The notes beneath the pieces were generated by a model that saw only the letters and a list, made by a program, of their open reading frames with translations, was not told the origin of the DNA and did no database searches. 64,000 nt of DNA, from assembly GCF_034043515.1 (NCBI RefSeq), contig NZ_CP138214.1:5525501-5589500 (forward strand). The letters run 5' to 3'. Origin of the DNA: Pseudomonas sp. MUP55. GTDB lineage: Bacteria > Pseudomonadota > Gammaproteobacteria > Pseudomonadales > Pseudomonadaceae. The position numbers and the translations under genes are program-made. Below are positions 36,017-45,628 of this stretch, in pieces (positions within the stretch are counted from its first letter, which is position 1; every line of letters starts with the position of its first letter).

Positions 36017-37499
36017 CCGCAAAAGCAATCGCCTGATTCTGCCCGGCCTGATCGCCGTGACCCTGATCGCAGCCAGCGCCGTGTACCTGTTGCGCCCAAG
36101 CGAGTCGGTCGCCAGCCAGGCCCTGGACAAGGCCCAATCAGCCAGCAAACTGCAATCGTTGGCGGAGCTGGACGGCAAGGCCCCCACCAACCGCAAGCTG
36201 GATGTGCAAACCTGGACCACCGCCGAAGGCGCCAAGGTGCTGTTCGTCGAAGCCCATGAGCTGCCGATGTTCGACGTACGCATCCTGTTCGCCGCCGGCA
36301 GCAGCCAGGACGGCAACGTACCGGGCCTGGCCTTGATGACCAACGCCATGCTCAACGAAGGCGTGCCGGGCAAGGACGTCAGCCAGATCGCCAGTGGTTT
36401 TGAAGGCCTGGGGGCCGATTTTGGCAATGGCGCCTACCGCGATATGGCGCTGGTGTCCCTGCGCAGCCTGAGCGACAGCGACAAACGCGATGCCGCACTT
36501 GCACTGTTCGATGACGTGATCGGCAAGCCGACATTCCCGGCCGACTCACTGGCACGCATCAAGAACCAGATCCTGGCCGGCTTCGAATACCAGAAGCAGA
36601 ACCCCGCCAAGCTGGCGAGCATCGAGTTGTTCAAGCGCCTGTACGGCGACCACCCCTATGCCCACCCAAGCGAAGGCACGCCTGAAAGCGTTCCGGCCAT
36701 TACCGTGCAACAGATGCAGGCGTTCCACGCCAAGGCTTACGCAGCCGGCAATGCCGTGATCGCGGTGGTGGGCGACCTGACCCGCGCCGAGGCCGAAGCC
36801 ATGACCGCCAAGGTCTCCGCCGCGCTACCCAAGGGCCCGGCCCTGGCGAAGATTGCCCAGCCAACCGAGCCAAAGGCCGGCCTGAGCCGCATTGAGTTTC
36901 CTTCCAAGCAGACTCACCTGCTGTTCGCGCAGTTGGGCATCGATCGTGCCGACCCGGACTACGCGGCACTGTCTCTGGGCAACCAGATTCTGGGCGGTGG
37001 CGGCTTCGGTACGCGGCTGATGAGTGAAGTGCGTGAAAAGCGCGGCCTCACCTATGGCGTGTACTCCGGTTTCTCGCCGATGCAGGTGCGTGGCCCGTTC
37101 ATGATCAACCTGCAGACCCGCGCCGAAATGAGCGGCGGCACGCTGCGCCTGGTCGAGGACGTCGTGGCCGACTACCTCAAGACCGGCCCTACCCAGAAAG
37201 AGCTGGATGACGCCAAGCGCGAACTGGCCGGCAGCTTCCCGCTGTCCACCGCCAGCAACGCCGATATCGTCGGGCAACTGGGCGCCATGGGTTTCTATAA
37301 CCTGCCGCTGAGCTATCTGGAAGATTTCATGAAACAATCCCAGGCCCTGACCGTAGAGCAGGTCAAGGCGGCCATGAACAAACACTTGAGCGCCGACAAA
37401 ATGGTCATCGTGACCGCCGGCCCGACGATTGCGCAAAAGCCACTACCGCCCCCCACTGATAAACCCGCCGAGCAGCCGCTCGGGGTTCCGGAGCATTAA
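36009..37499 (+). CDS. M16-family protein, inactive partner subunit
   Basis: A 496-residue M16 homologue. An N-terminal hydrophobic stretch (about residues 9-28) suggests export or anchoring. At the position of the zinc site it reads LALMTNAMLNEG, with no HxxEH, so it is probably non-catalytic. It retains the M16 C-terminal features (GGGGFGTRLMSEVREKRGLTYGV). The start at 36009 is supported by a GAGGAGA ribosome site. The rsmD start overlaps its stop by one base (TAATG). Confidence 0.9.
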   Translation: MSDRKSNRLILPGLIAVTLIAASAVYLLRPSESVASQALDKAQSASKLQSLAELDGKAPTNRKLDVQTWTTAEGAKVLFVEAHELPMFDVRILFAAGSSQDGNVPGLALMTNAMLNEGVPGKDVSQIASGFEGLGADFGNGAYRDMALVSLRSLSDSDKRDAALALFDDVIGKPTFPADSLARIKNQILAGFEYQKQNPAKLASIELFKRLYGDHPYAHPSEGTPESVPAITVQQMQAFHAKAYAAGNAVIAVVGDLTRAEAEAMTAKVSAALPKGPALAKIAQPTEPKAGLSRIEFPSKQTHLLFAQLGIDRADPDYAALSLGNQILGGGGFGTRLMSEVREKRGLTYGVYSGFSPMQVRGPFMINLQTRAEMSGGTLRLVEDVVADYLKTGPTQKELDDAKRELAGSFPLSTASNADIVGQLGAMGFYNLPLSYLEDFMKQSQALTVEQVKAAMNKHLSADKMVIVTAGPTIAQKPLPPPTDKPAEQPLGVPEH

Positions 37500-38104
37500 T
37501 GGCCAGTTCATCTCGCCCGAAAAAACCTGTCCACAACGTACATAACGGTGTGGGCCAACTGCGCATCATTGGCGGTGAATGGGGCAGCCGCAAGCTGAGC
37601 TTCCCCGATGTCGTGGGCCTGCGCCCGACGCCGGATCGCGTGCGCGAAACCTTGTTCAACTGGCTGGCGCCGTACATCGGTGGCGCCAAGGTGCTCGACC
37701 CGTTTGCGGGCAGTGGCGCGTTGTTCCTGGAGGCGCTGTCCCGTGGCGCCTCCCAGGCGCAGGCCCTGGACGCGAGTAACGTGGCGGTGTCCAGCCTCAA
37801 GGAACACCTGGGCACGCTGCGTTGCACCAACGGCCAGGTGCAGACCGCCGACGCCTTGCGCTACCTGGAAACCCAGGCAGCCAGCGAATACGACGTGGTG
37901 TTCCTCGACCCGCCGTTCAACCAGAACCTGCTGCCAACCGTGTGCGCCCTGCTGGAAGAACGCCAATGGCTGGCACCGGATGCGTGGATCTACACTGAAA
38001 GCGAGACGGCGCCATCCACCCTCGGCCTGCCGGGGAGCTGGCGCTTGCACCGTGAGCAGAAGTCCGGGCGGGTCTATTACGCGTTGTGGCACCGCACCCT
38101 GTAG
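37499..38104 (+). CDS. rsmD: RsmD, 16S rRNA (guanine-966-N2)-methyltransferase
   Basis: A 201-residue SAM methyltransferase. RIIGGEWGSRKL and LRPTPDRVRETLFNWL are family marks at the N-terminus; VLDPFAGSGALFLEAL is the SAM site and VFLDPPFN the catalytic (N/D)PPF motif (about residues 137-144). The TAG stop at 38102-38104 lies inside the left REP of the following REPIN (TGTAGGAGC), so the repeat supplies the stop codon. Confidence 0.95.
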   Translation: MASSSRPKKPVHNVHNGVGQLRIIGGEWGSRKLSFPDVVGLRPTPDRVRETLFNWLAPYIGGAKVLDPFAGSGALFLEALSRGASQAQALDASNVAVSSLKEHLGTLRCTNGQVQTADALRYLETQAASEYDVVFLDPPFNQNLLPTVCALLEERQWLAPDAWIYTESETAPSTLGLPGSWRLHREQKSGRVYYALWHRTL

Positions 38105-38190
38105 GAGCGAGCTTGCTCGCGAAGGCGACAGGGGCTACCTGATAGCGCTGCGTTATCGTTAACGTTTTTCGCGAGCAAGCTCGCTCCTAC
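38100..38190. repeat. REPIN (TGTAGGAGCGAGCTTGC family) that overlaps the rsmD stop
   Basis: Inverted REP pair. The spacer contains TGATAGCGCTGCGTTATCGT, which is shared with the REPINs at 48959 and 49620, so these three form one closely related family. The left REP begins within the last codon of rsmD. Confidence 0.92.
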
Positions 38191-38212
38191 TGGAGCCAGG
38201 GAGCGATTATTC

Positions 38213-39208
38213 ATGACTGCACCTGTGGACCGCTTCAAACCCGCCTTTGGCCTGGGCAACCCCCATCTGCAAACGCTGTGGGGGCCGCTATGGCGCCCCA
38301 CCACTCATATCGAGCGTCAACGCGAACGCCTGTGGCTGGAAGACGGCGATTTTCTGGACCTCGACTGGCATGGTCCCCATGACGCGCAAGCGCCTCTGGT
38401 GCTGGTGCTGCATGGGCTGACCGGTTCATCCAACTCGCCCTACGTGGCCGGCCTGCAAAAAGTCCTTGCCGCGCAAGGCTGGGCCAGCGTGGCATTGAAC
38501 TGGCGCGGTTGTTCGGGCGAGCCGAACCTGTTGGCCCGCAGCTATCACTCAGGGGCCAGCGAAGATCTGGCCGAAACGATTGCCCATCTGCGTGCCAAGC
38601 GGCCGTTGGCGCCGCTGTATGCGGTGGGTTATTCACTGGGCGGCAACGTGTTGCTCAAGCACCTGGGGGAAACCGGTGCAGCCTCCGGGCTGCACGGTGC
38701 GGCGGCGGTGTCGGTACCGTTTCGCCTGGATCAATGCGCGGACCGGATCGGCCTGGGCTTTTCGCGGATCTATCAGAAGCACTTCATGCGCGAGATGCTG
38801 GCCTATATCCGCATCAAGCAGCGCCAATTTTTGCAGGACGGCCGGCAAGACGGGCTCAACACCCTGCAAGCGTTAGGCTCACTGGAGAAGATGCGCACAT
38901 TCTGGGACTTCGACGGCCGAGTCACCGCGCCGCTGCACGGTTTCCTCAGTGCCGAGGATTACTACCGCCGTGCCTCGAGTCGCTATTACCTGGGCGCGAT
39001 TCGCACGCCAACCCTGATTATCCAGGCGGCGGATGACCCGTTCGTGTTTGCCCATAGCCTGCCCGAAGCCAGTGAGTTATCAGACTGTACCGAGTTCGAG
39101 CTGACGGCCAAGGGCGGGCATGTCGGGTTTGTCGATGGCTCACTGAAGCGCCCCGGCTACTACCTGGAGCGGCGCATCCCCCAGTGGCTACTGGCACAAC
39201 ACGGCTAA
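38213..39208 (+). CDS. YheT-type alpha/beta hydrolase
   Basis: A 331-residue alpha/beta hydrolase. The N-terminal GNPHLQTLWGPL is characteristic of the YheT/AB hydrolase 4 group. The nucleophile Ser is in VGYSLGGNVLLK (about residue 143), an Asp in AADDPFV and the His in KGGHVGFVDG. The substrate is unknown; it is a predicted esterase or thioesterase. Single gene between REPINs. Confidence 0.88.
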   Translation: MTAPVDRFKPAFGLGNPHLQTLWGPLWRPTTHIERQRERLWLEDGDFLDLDWHGPHDAQAPLVLVLHGLTGSSNSPYVAGLQKVLAAQGWASVALNWRGCSGEPNLLARSYHSGASEDLAETIAHLRAKRPLAPLYAVGYSLGGNVLLKHLGETGAASGLHGAAAVSVPFRLDQCADRIGLGFSRIYQKHFMREMLAYIRIKQRQFLQDGRQDGLNTLQALGSLEKMRTFWDFDGRVTAPLHGFLSAEDYYRRASSRYYLGAIRTPTLIIQAADDPFVFAHSLPEASELSDCTEFELTAKGGHVGFVDGSLKRPGYYLERRIPQWLLAQHG

Positions 39209-39212
39209 AAAA

Positions 39213-39302
39213 GTGGGAGGGGGCTTGCCCCCGATTGCAGTGGGTCAGCTAAAGATAAGCCGACTGATCCACCGCTATCGGGGGCAAGCCCCCTCCCGCA
39301 TT
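39213..39302. repeat. REPIN (TGTGGGAGGGGGCTTGC family)
   Basis: Inverted REP pair of the CCCCGAT variant between the convergent hydrolase gene and sseA. The outer right end carries CCCGC instead of CCCAC. Confidence 0.88.
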
Positions 39303-39327
39303 TTGATTGGGTTCACAGGCCGATGGC

Positions 39328-40182
39328 TCAGTCGCCTGTGGCCACTTCCCGCTTGGGATCGGTAATCCACTCACTCCACGAGCCCGCATACAACTTGCCC
39401 AGCGGGTACCCCGCCAGGCTCAACGCAAACAGGTTATGGCACGCCGTCACACCCGAACCGCAATACGCCACCAGCTCATCCGGCGACCGCCCTTGCAGTT
39501 GCGCCGCAAACCGCTGCTTAAGCTGTTCAGCCGGCAAAAAACGACCATCGCTGCCCAGGTTTTCATTGAACGCCGCGCACTGCGCACCGGGGATATGCCC
39601 GGCGATTGGATCGATTGGTTCCACATCGCCGCGAAAGCGCGCCTGGGCGCGAGCGTCGATCAAGGTCATGCCCGGTCCGCCCAGGCGCTTGTGCAACTGC
39701 TCGGCGTCCAGCACCAGACGCTCATCCGGCGTACCGGCAAACGTGCCGGGCTCGACCACCGGCGCATCCAGGCTCAACGGAAAACCCGCCGCATGCCAGG
39801 CTTTGAGGCCGCCATCCAGAATGAACACGCCGTCGCGTTTGCCGAGCCAGGCCAGCAGCCACCACGCCCGAGCCGCATAGGCCCCGGGACCATCGTCATA
39901 CAGCACCACATCGGTGTCTGCGCTGATGCCCCACGCCTGCAACTGCTCAACCAGTGCATCCGCTGCCGGCAGCGGGTGACGGCCCGTCGTGCCCTTGATC
40001 ACCGGGCCGCTGAGATGGCGTTCCAGGTCGGCATATTGCGCCCCTTCGATATGCCCTTCGGCATAGCTGCACAGCCCGTAGTCCGGGTCTTCCAAAGCAA
40101 AGCGGCAATCGAGAATCACCAGCCCGGCCGCTTTCTGACGCTCGGCTAATGACTGGGGGGTGATCAGTTGGGCAAGCGGCAT
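39328..40182 (-). CDS. sseA: 3-mercaptopyruvate/thiosulfate sulfurtransferase
   Basis: A 284-residue protein with two rhodanese domains. The C-terminal domain has the active-site Cys in VAYCGSGVTACHN (about residue 240). The CGSGVT loop is the type found in mercaptopyruvate sulfurtransferases such as SseA. The N-terminal domain contains LDCRFALEDPDYG and lacks the Cys, as usual. Probably cytoplasmic. Confidence 0.88.
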   Translation of the reverse strand: MPLAQLITPQSLAERQKAAGLVILDCRFALEDPDYGLCSYAEGHIEGAQYADLERHLSGPVIKGTTGRHPLPAADALVEQLQAWGISADTDVVLYDDGPGAYAARAWWLLAWLGKRDGVFILDGGLKAWHAAGFPLSLDAPVVEPGTFAGTPDERLVLDAEQLHKRLGGPGMTLIDARAQARFRGDVEPIDPIAGHIPGAQCAAFNENLGSDGRFLPAEQLKQRFAAQLQGRSPDELVAYCGSGVTACHNLFALSLAGYPLGKLYAGSWSEWITDPKREVATGD

Positions 40183-40215
40183 GACTGACTCCTGTGAACG
40201 TAAAGGGGAAAGGTC

Positions 40216-40887
40216 TTACTTCACTTCATCCAGTGCCTGGTTCAACGGCACGTAAAACTCTTTGAACAACGCATCCACCGCCGCTTTTGCCTGAGGCGTG
40301 ACAAACCCCGCCTCCAGCACCAGCACCTGATACACGCCACGCTTTATGGCTTCGGCGCTCAAATGGGTGGAGTTTTCATTGGTGGTGCACAGAAAACGCA
40401 CCCACGAGGTGAGGATGATCCAGGCATTGAGGGTCAGGGCCTCGGTTTGCACCGGGTCCATGCTGAGAATGCCGGCATCGACAAAGCCCTGGTAAATCGC
40501 CCCGCCCTGGGTCAGGCAGCGCTGGGAGAAGCGCCGGTAGCCAGTGGCCAGCTCCGGGTCGCTTTCCAACAAGTGCTCAAGGTCGCGGTGCAGGAAGCGG
40601 TAGCGCCACATGCCGGCCAGTACGGCCTGCAGGTAAAAGCGCTTGTCTGCGACGACCATCGCTCGCCCTTGAGGCGGGCGCAGGAAATTGTCCACCAGCG
40701 CTTCGTATTCGCGGAACAGCACGGCAATAATCGCCTGCTTGTTGGGGAAGTGGTAGTACAGGTTGCCCGGGGAAATTTCCATGTGGGCGGCAATATGGTT
40801 GGTGCTGACACTGCGCTCACCCTGCTGGTTAAAAAGCTCCAGGCTGGTTTGCACAATGCGCTCGCTGGTCTTTACTCGTGGTGCCAT
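40216..40887 (-). CDS. laoR: LaoR, TetR-family repressor of alcohol oxidation genes
   Basis: A 223-residue TetR/AcrR regulator. The helix-turn-helix is at about residues 29-50 (STNHIAAHMEISPGNLYYHF). It is divergent from an aldehyde dehydrogenase, Tat lipoprotein and GMC oxidoreductase set, which is the layout of P. aeruginosa laoR-laoCBA (long-chain alcohol oxidation). TetR proteins usually bind palindromes between divergent genes; two are present in the 144-bp gap (40929-40944 and 40977-40996). The effector may be a long-chain aldehyde or acyl compound, by analogy. Confidence 0.82.
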   Translation of the reverse strand: MAPRVKTSERIVQTSLELFNQQGERSVSTNHIAAHMEISPGNLYYHFPNKQAIIAVLFREYEALVDNFLRPPQGRAMVVADKRFYLQAVLAGMWRYRFLHRDLEHLLESDPELATGYRRFSQRCLTQGGAIYQGFVDAGILSMDPVQTEALTLNAWIILTSWVRFLCTTNENSTHLSAEAIKRGVYQVLVLEAGFVTPQAKAAVDALFKEFYVPLNQALDEVK

Positions 40888-40928
40888 AGGGATCAGCTTC
40901 CAAACACGGGATGGGTCATCTTACGGCC

Positions 40929-40944
40929 TATCCGGGCCCGGATA
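40929..40944. promoter_or_regulatory. Perfect 16-bp palindrome upstream of laoR
   Basis: TATCCGGGCCCGGATA is a perfect inverted repeat without spacer, 41 bp before the laoR start. It could be an operator for LaoR itself or for another regulator. The role is inferred from position only. Confidence 0.5.
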
Positions 40945-40969
40945 AATCTGGTTGTTACTGCAATGTTAT

Positions 40970-40998
40970 TTGACAATTTAGAGTAATGACTCTAAAAA
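40970..40998 (+). promoter_or_regulatory. Sigma-70 promoter of laoCBA
   Basis: A consensus -35 TTGACA at 40970-40975 and, after 17 bp, a weaker -10 TAAAAA at 40993-40998. It lies 34 bp before the laoC start. A palindrome covers the spacer. Confidence 0.55.
40977..40996. promoter_or_regulatory. Likely LaoR operator over the laoC promoter
   Basis: TTTAGAGT-AATG-ACTCTAAA has perfect 8-bp arms around a 4-bp centre. It fills the space between the -35 and -10 boxes of the laoC promoter, where a bound repressor would block RNA polymerase. Confidence 0.6.
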
Positions 40999-41031
40999 TC
41001 CAGGCAGACCTACAACAACCGGGATCGCGCC

Positions 41032-42459
41032 ATGTCTGCCAACGTTGCTTACCTGCAAGAATCCCAGGCGCTGGACCAGCTCCAGGACCTGTTCGAAGCG
41101 CAACGTCGCGCCTATGCCGCCAACCCGATGCCGCCGTCCGCGCAACGCCAGCAATGGCTCAAGGCATTGCGTGATCTGCTCAGCGCTGAACGCCAGGCAC
41201 TGATCAACGCCATCAGTCAGGACTTCAGCCATCGCAGCGCGGACGAGACCCTGTTCGCCGAACTGATGCCCAGCCTGCATGGCATTGATTACGCCAGCAA
41301 ACACCTCAAAGGCTGGATGAAGCCTTCCCGGCGCGCTGTCGGCATTGCCTTTCAGCCCGCGTCAGCCAAAGTCATTTATCAACCGCTGGGTGTCGTCGGC
41401 GTGATCGTGCCGTGGAACTACCCACTGTACCTGGCCATCGGCCCGCTGGTCGGGGCCCTGGCCGCCGGCAACCGAGTGATGCTCAAGCTCAGTGAGTCCA
41501 CGCCGGCCACCGGTGAACTGCTCAAGGCACTGCTGGCGACGATCTTTCCCGAGGATCTGGTGTGTGTGGTGCTCGGCGAAGCCGACGTCGGCATGGCGTT
41601 TTCCAGGTTGCGTTTCGATCATCTGCTGTTCACCGGGGCCACCAGCATCGGCAAGCATGTGATGCGGGCGGCCGCTGAACATCTCACGCCGGTCACCCTG
41701 GAGCTGGGCGGCAAATCGCCGGCCATTGTCTCGGTCGACGTGCCGCTCAAGGACGCCGCCGAGCGCATCGCCTTCGGCAAGTCCCTGAACGCCGGGCAAA
41801 CCTGCGTGGCACCCGACTATGTGCTGGTGCCGGAAGACCGTGTGGCCGGTTTTGTCGAGGCGTACTCCAACGCCATTCGCGGGTTCTATCCGACCTTGGC
41901 CGACAACCCGGACTACACCGCCATCATCAACGAGCGCCAACTGGCCAGGCTCAATGCCTACGCCAAGGACGCCACCGACAAGGGCGCCACCCTGATTCCC
42001 TTGTACGACCAGGGCCAGGCACGGCGGATGGCCCACAGCCTGCTGCTGAATGTGAACGACGACATGACGGTCATGCAGGATGAGATCTTTGGTCCGCTGT
42101 TACCCATCGTGCCCTATCGCGGCATCGACCAGGCGTTTGCCTACATCAACCAGCGCCCTCGCCCACTGGCCCTGTATTACTTCGGTTACAACAAAAGTGA
42201 ACAGAACCGCGTGCTGCACGAGACCCACTCCGGCGGCGTGTGCCTGAACGACACCCTGTTGCATGTGGCCCAGGACGACATGCCGTTTGGCGGCATTGGC
42301 CCCTCCGGCATGGGCCACTACCACGGTCACGAAGGTTTCCTGACCTTCAGCAAGGCCAAGGGGGTGCTGGTCAAACAGCGCCTGAACGCGGCGAAGCTGA
42401 TCTACCCGCCCTACGGAAAATCCATCCAGACGCTGATCCAGAAGCTGTTTATCCGCTGA
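41032..42459 (+). CDS. laoC: LaoC, coniferyl-type aldehyde dehydrogenase
   Basis: A 475-residue NAD(P)-dependent aldehyde dehydrogenase of the coniferyl aldehyde dehydrogenase group. GVVGVIVPWNYPLYLAIGPL is the nucleotide-binding start. The Glu of LELGGKSPAI and the catalytic Cys of NAGQTCVAPDY (about residue 257) are intact. In the lao system it should oxidise fatty aldehydes to acids. A hydrophobic or basic C-terminal end (YGKSIQTLIQKLFIR) may touch the membrane. It starts the laoC-laoB-laoA unit. Confidence 0.87.
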   Translation: MSANVAYLQESQALDQLQDLFEAQRRAYAANPMPPSAQRQQWLKALRDLLSAERQALINAISQDFSHRSADETLFAELMPSLHGIDYASKHLKGWMKPSRRAVGIAFQPASAKVIYQPLGVVGVIVPWNYPLYLAIGPLVGALAAGNRVMLKLSESTPATGELLKALLATIFPEDLVCVVLGEADVGMAFSRLRFDHLLFTGATSIGKHVMRAAAEHLTPVTLELGGKSPAIVSVDVPLKDAAERIAFGKSLNAGQTCVAPDYVLVPEDRVAGFVEAYSNAIRGFYPTLADNPDYTAIINERQLARLNAYAKDATDKGATLIPLYDQGQARRMAHSLLLNVNDDMTVMQDEIFGPLLPIVPYRGIDQAFAYINQRPRPLALYYFGYNKSEQNRVLHETHSGGVCLNDTLLHVAQDDMPFGGIGPSGMGHYHGHEGFLTFSKAKGVLVKQRLNAAKLIYPPYGKSIQTLIQKLFIR

Positions 42460-42487
42460 TAACGCCACCCTTGGGACAATAAGAACA

Positions 42488-43033
42488 ATGAACCCCAGCC
42501 TGACTGATCCACCCGCGCTGTCGCGGCGCGGCGTCTTGAAAATCGGCCTGTGCGCCAGCGCCTTCCTGGCGACCGCCGGGCTCGGCGCCAGCCTCAGCGG
42601 TTGCTCCAGCAGCACGCCGGCCAACGGCTTTACGCTGTTGCGCAGCAGTGACTTGCCATTCCTGCGCGCAGTTATCCCCGTACTGCTGGAAGGCGCCGCC
42701 AGCGCCCAGGCCGTGAGCGCCGGGATTGAAGACACCCTGAAAAAGCTCGACTACAGCCTGCAGCACCTGTCGCCGGAGATGTTCAAGCTTACCCAGCAAT
42801 TGTTCGATGTGCTCGGCATGGGCATTACCCGAGGCCCATTGACCGGTATCTGGGGCAGCTGGGAAAACGCCAGCAGCGAGCAGATCCGCAACTTCCTGCA
42901 CCGCTGGGAGAACAGCTACCTGAACCTGCTGCGCATGGGCCAGGGCTCGCTGCTCAAGCTGGTGATCATGGCCTGGTACTTCCGGGCCGAGTCCTGGGCT
43001 CATTGCGGCTACCCCGGCCCGCCGAAGATCTGA
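42488..43033 (+). CDS. laoB: LaoB, Tat-exported lipoprotein
   Basis: A 181-residue protein. A twin-arginine signal (SRRGVLKIG, residues 13-21) is followed by a hydrophobic stretch and a lipobox LSGC (about residues 36-39), so it is predicted to be a Tat-exported lipoprotein. The mature part resembles small subunits of membrane GMC dehydrogenases (gluconate dehydrogenase subunit 3-like), which is an inference. It lies between laoC and laoA and is probably a partner of LaoA. Confidence 0.78.
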   Translation: MNPSLTDPPALSRRGVLKIGLCASAFLATAGLGASLSGCSSSTPANGFTLLRSSDLPFLRAVIPVLLEGAASAQAVSAGIEDTLKKLDYSLQHLSPEMFKLTQQLFDVLGMGITRGPLTGIWGSWENASSEQIRNFLHRWENSYLNLLRMGQGSLLKLVIMAWYFRAESWAHCGYPGPPKI

Positions 43034-43070
43034 TTTGCATCCCCGACAATAAAAACAAGAGACGAACCTG

Positions 43071-44666
43071 ATGCCCGTACCCGATCTGTTCCGCGATGGC
43101 CTGGCCCGTGGCTGGAAAACCCACAACGGCGCCGCCCTCGACAACGACCTGACCCTGGAAGCCGACGTGGCCATCATCGGCAGCGGCGCCGGTGGCGGCA
43201 CCACGGCAGAAATCCTCAGCGCCGCTGGCTACAAGGTGCTGCTGATCGAAGAAGGCCCGCTCAAGACCAGCAGTGACTTCAAGCTGCTGGAAGACGAAGC
43301 CTATGCCAGCCTGTACCAGGAAGGCATCGGGCGCATGAGCAAGGACGGCGCGATTACCATCCTGCAGGGCCGGGCAGTGGGCGGCACCACGCTGATCAAC
43401 TGGACCTCCAGCTTCCGCACGCCGGACGCCACCCTCGCCCACTGGGCCAGTGAATACGCGGTGAAGGGCCATAGCAGCGCCGAAATGGCGCCGTGGTTCG
43501 AGAGCATGGAACAGCGCCTGGGCATCGCGCCATGGGCCCTGCCGCCCAATGCCAACAACGATGTGATCCGCAAAGGCTGCGAAAAGCTCGGCTACAGCTG
43601 GCACGTGATCCCGCGCAATGTGCGCGGTTGCTTCAACCTGGGCTATTGCGGCATGGGCTGCCCGGTCAACGCCAAGCAATCGATGCTGGTAACCACCATC
43701 CCCTCCACCCTGGAAAAAGGCGGCGAACTGCTCTACCTGGCCCGTGCCGAGCGCCTCAAGTACAGCGGCGACACGATCAGCAGCCTGGAATGCGTGGCCA
43801 TGGATGAGCGCTGCGTGGCGCCTACCGGGCGCAAGATCACCGTGAAGGCCAGGCATTACGTACTCGCGGGCGGCGGCATCAACAGCCCGGCACTGCTGAT
43901 GCGCTCGGACGCACCGGACCCGCATTCACGCCTGGGCAAGCGCACCTTCCTGCATTTGGTGAATTTCTCCGCGGGGTTGTTCGACGAGGTCATCAACCCG
44001 TTCTACGGGGCGCCGCAGTCGATCTATTCCGACCACTTCCAGTGGCTGGACGGCACCACCGGTAAAATGTCCTACAAGCTCGAAGCGCCGCCCTTGCATC
44101 CAGGGCTGGCAAGCACCCTGTTTGGCGGCTACGGCGCGCAGAACGCCCTGGACATGAGCCGATTGCCCCATACCCACGCCATGCTCGCGCTGTTGCGCGA
44201 CGGTTTTCACCCCGACAGCCCTGGCGGCGCCGTGGAATTGCGCGGTGACGGTACGCCGGTGCTCGACTACCAGGTTTCGCCCTACGCCTGGGACGGCCTG
44301 CGCCGGGCCTTTCACAGCATGGCCGAGATCCAGTTCGCGGCGGGCGCCAAATCGGTCAAGCCGCTGCATCACGACGCCCGGTACGTGAACAGCCTGGCAG
44401 AGGCACGTAGCGTGATTGACGGTTTGAACCTCGAGTTGCACCGAACCACCCTGGGCAGCGCCCATGTGATGGGCGGTTGCGCGATGGGTGAAGACCCGAA
44501 AAACGCGGTGGCCGACAGCCTCGGTCGCCATCACCAACTGCGTAACCTGTCGATCCATGACGGCTCGCTGTTTCCCACCAGCATTGGGGCAAACCCCCAG
44601 TTGTCGGTGTATGGATTGACCGCCCAACTGGCGTCAGCCTTGTGCGAACGTCTGAAAACAGCGTGA
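43071..44666 (+). CDS. laoA: LaoA, GMC-family alcohol oxidoreductase
   Basis: A 531-residue GMC oxidoreductase. The FAD motif is IIGSGAGGGTTAEIL (about residues 29-43), and the C-terminal GMC signature carries the His of SAHVMGGCAMG and the Asn of GANPQLSVYGL. A cluster of Cys at FNLGYCGMGCPVNAK is typical of the long-chain alcohol group. It is the expected first enzyme for long-chain alcohols. It has no signal peptide of its own; export together with the Tat lipoprotein LaoB is a possibility. Confidence 0.87.
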   Translation: MPVPDLFRDGLARGWKTHNGAALDNDLTLEADVAIIGSGAGGGTTAEILSAAGYKVLLIEEGPLKTSSDFKLLEDEAYASLYQEGIGRMSKDGAITILQGRAVGGTTLINWTSSFRTPDATLAHWASEYAVKGHSSAEMAPWFESMEQRLGIAPWALPPNANNDVIRKGCEKLGYSWHVIPRNVRGCFNLGYCGMGCPVNAKQSMLVTTIPSTLEKGGELLYLARAERLKYSGDTISSLECVAMDERCVAPTGRKITVKARHYVLAGGGINSPALLMRSDAPDPHSRLGKRTFLHLVNFSAGLFDEVINPFYGAPQSIYSDHFQWLDGTTGKMSYKLEAPPLHPGLASTLFGGYGAQNALDMSRLPHTHAMLALLRDGFHPDSPGGAVELRGDGTPVLDYQVSPYAWDGLRRAFHSMAEIQFAAGAKSVKPLHHDARYVNSLAEARSVIDGLNLELHRTTLGSAHVMGGCAMGEDPKNAVADSLGRHHQLRNLSIHDGSLFPTSIGANPQLSVYGLTAQLASALCERLKTA

Positions 44667-44700
44667 AAAAGCGTTCGATTCACGGCATCTATCTACATAA

Positions 44701-45603
<903 letters not shown>

Positions 45604-45628
45604 GCTTCTTTAGTGCCTGTAAGGGCCT

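Noticed and set aside
34721..36427. 568-codon minus-strand frame opposite the M16 genes
   Set aside because: Antisense shadow; the plus-strand frames have the zinc motif and conserved fold.
41032..42459. Lignin-type coniferyl aldehyde catabolism locus
   Set aside because: The enzyme family name suggests it, but the divergent TetR gene and the downstream Tat lipoprotein and GMC oxidoreductase match the lao layout better.
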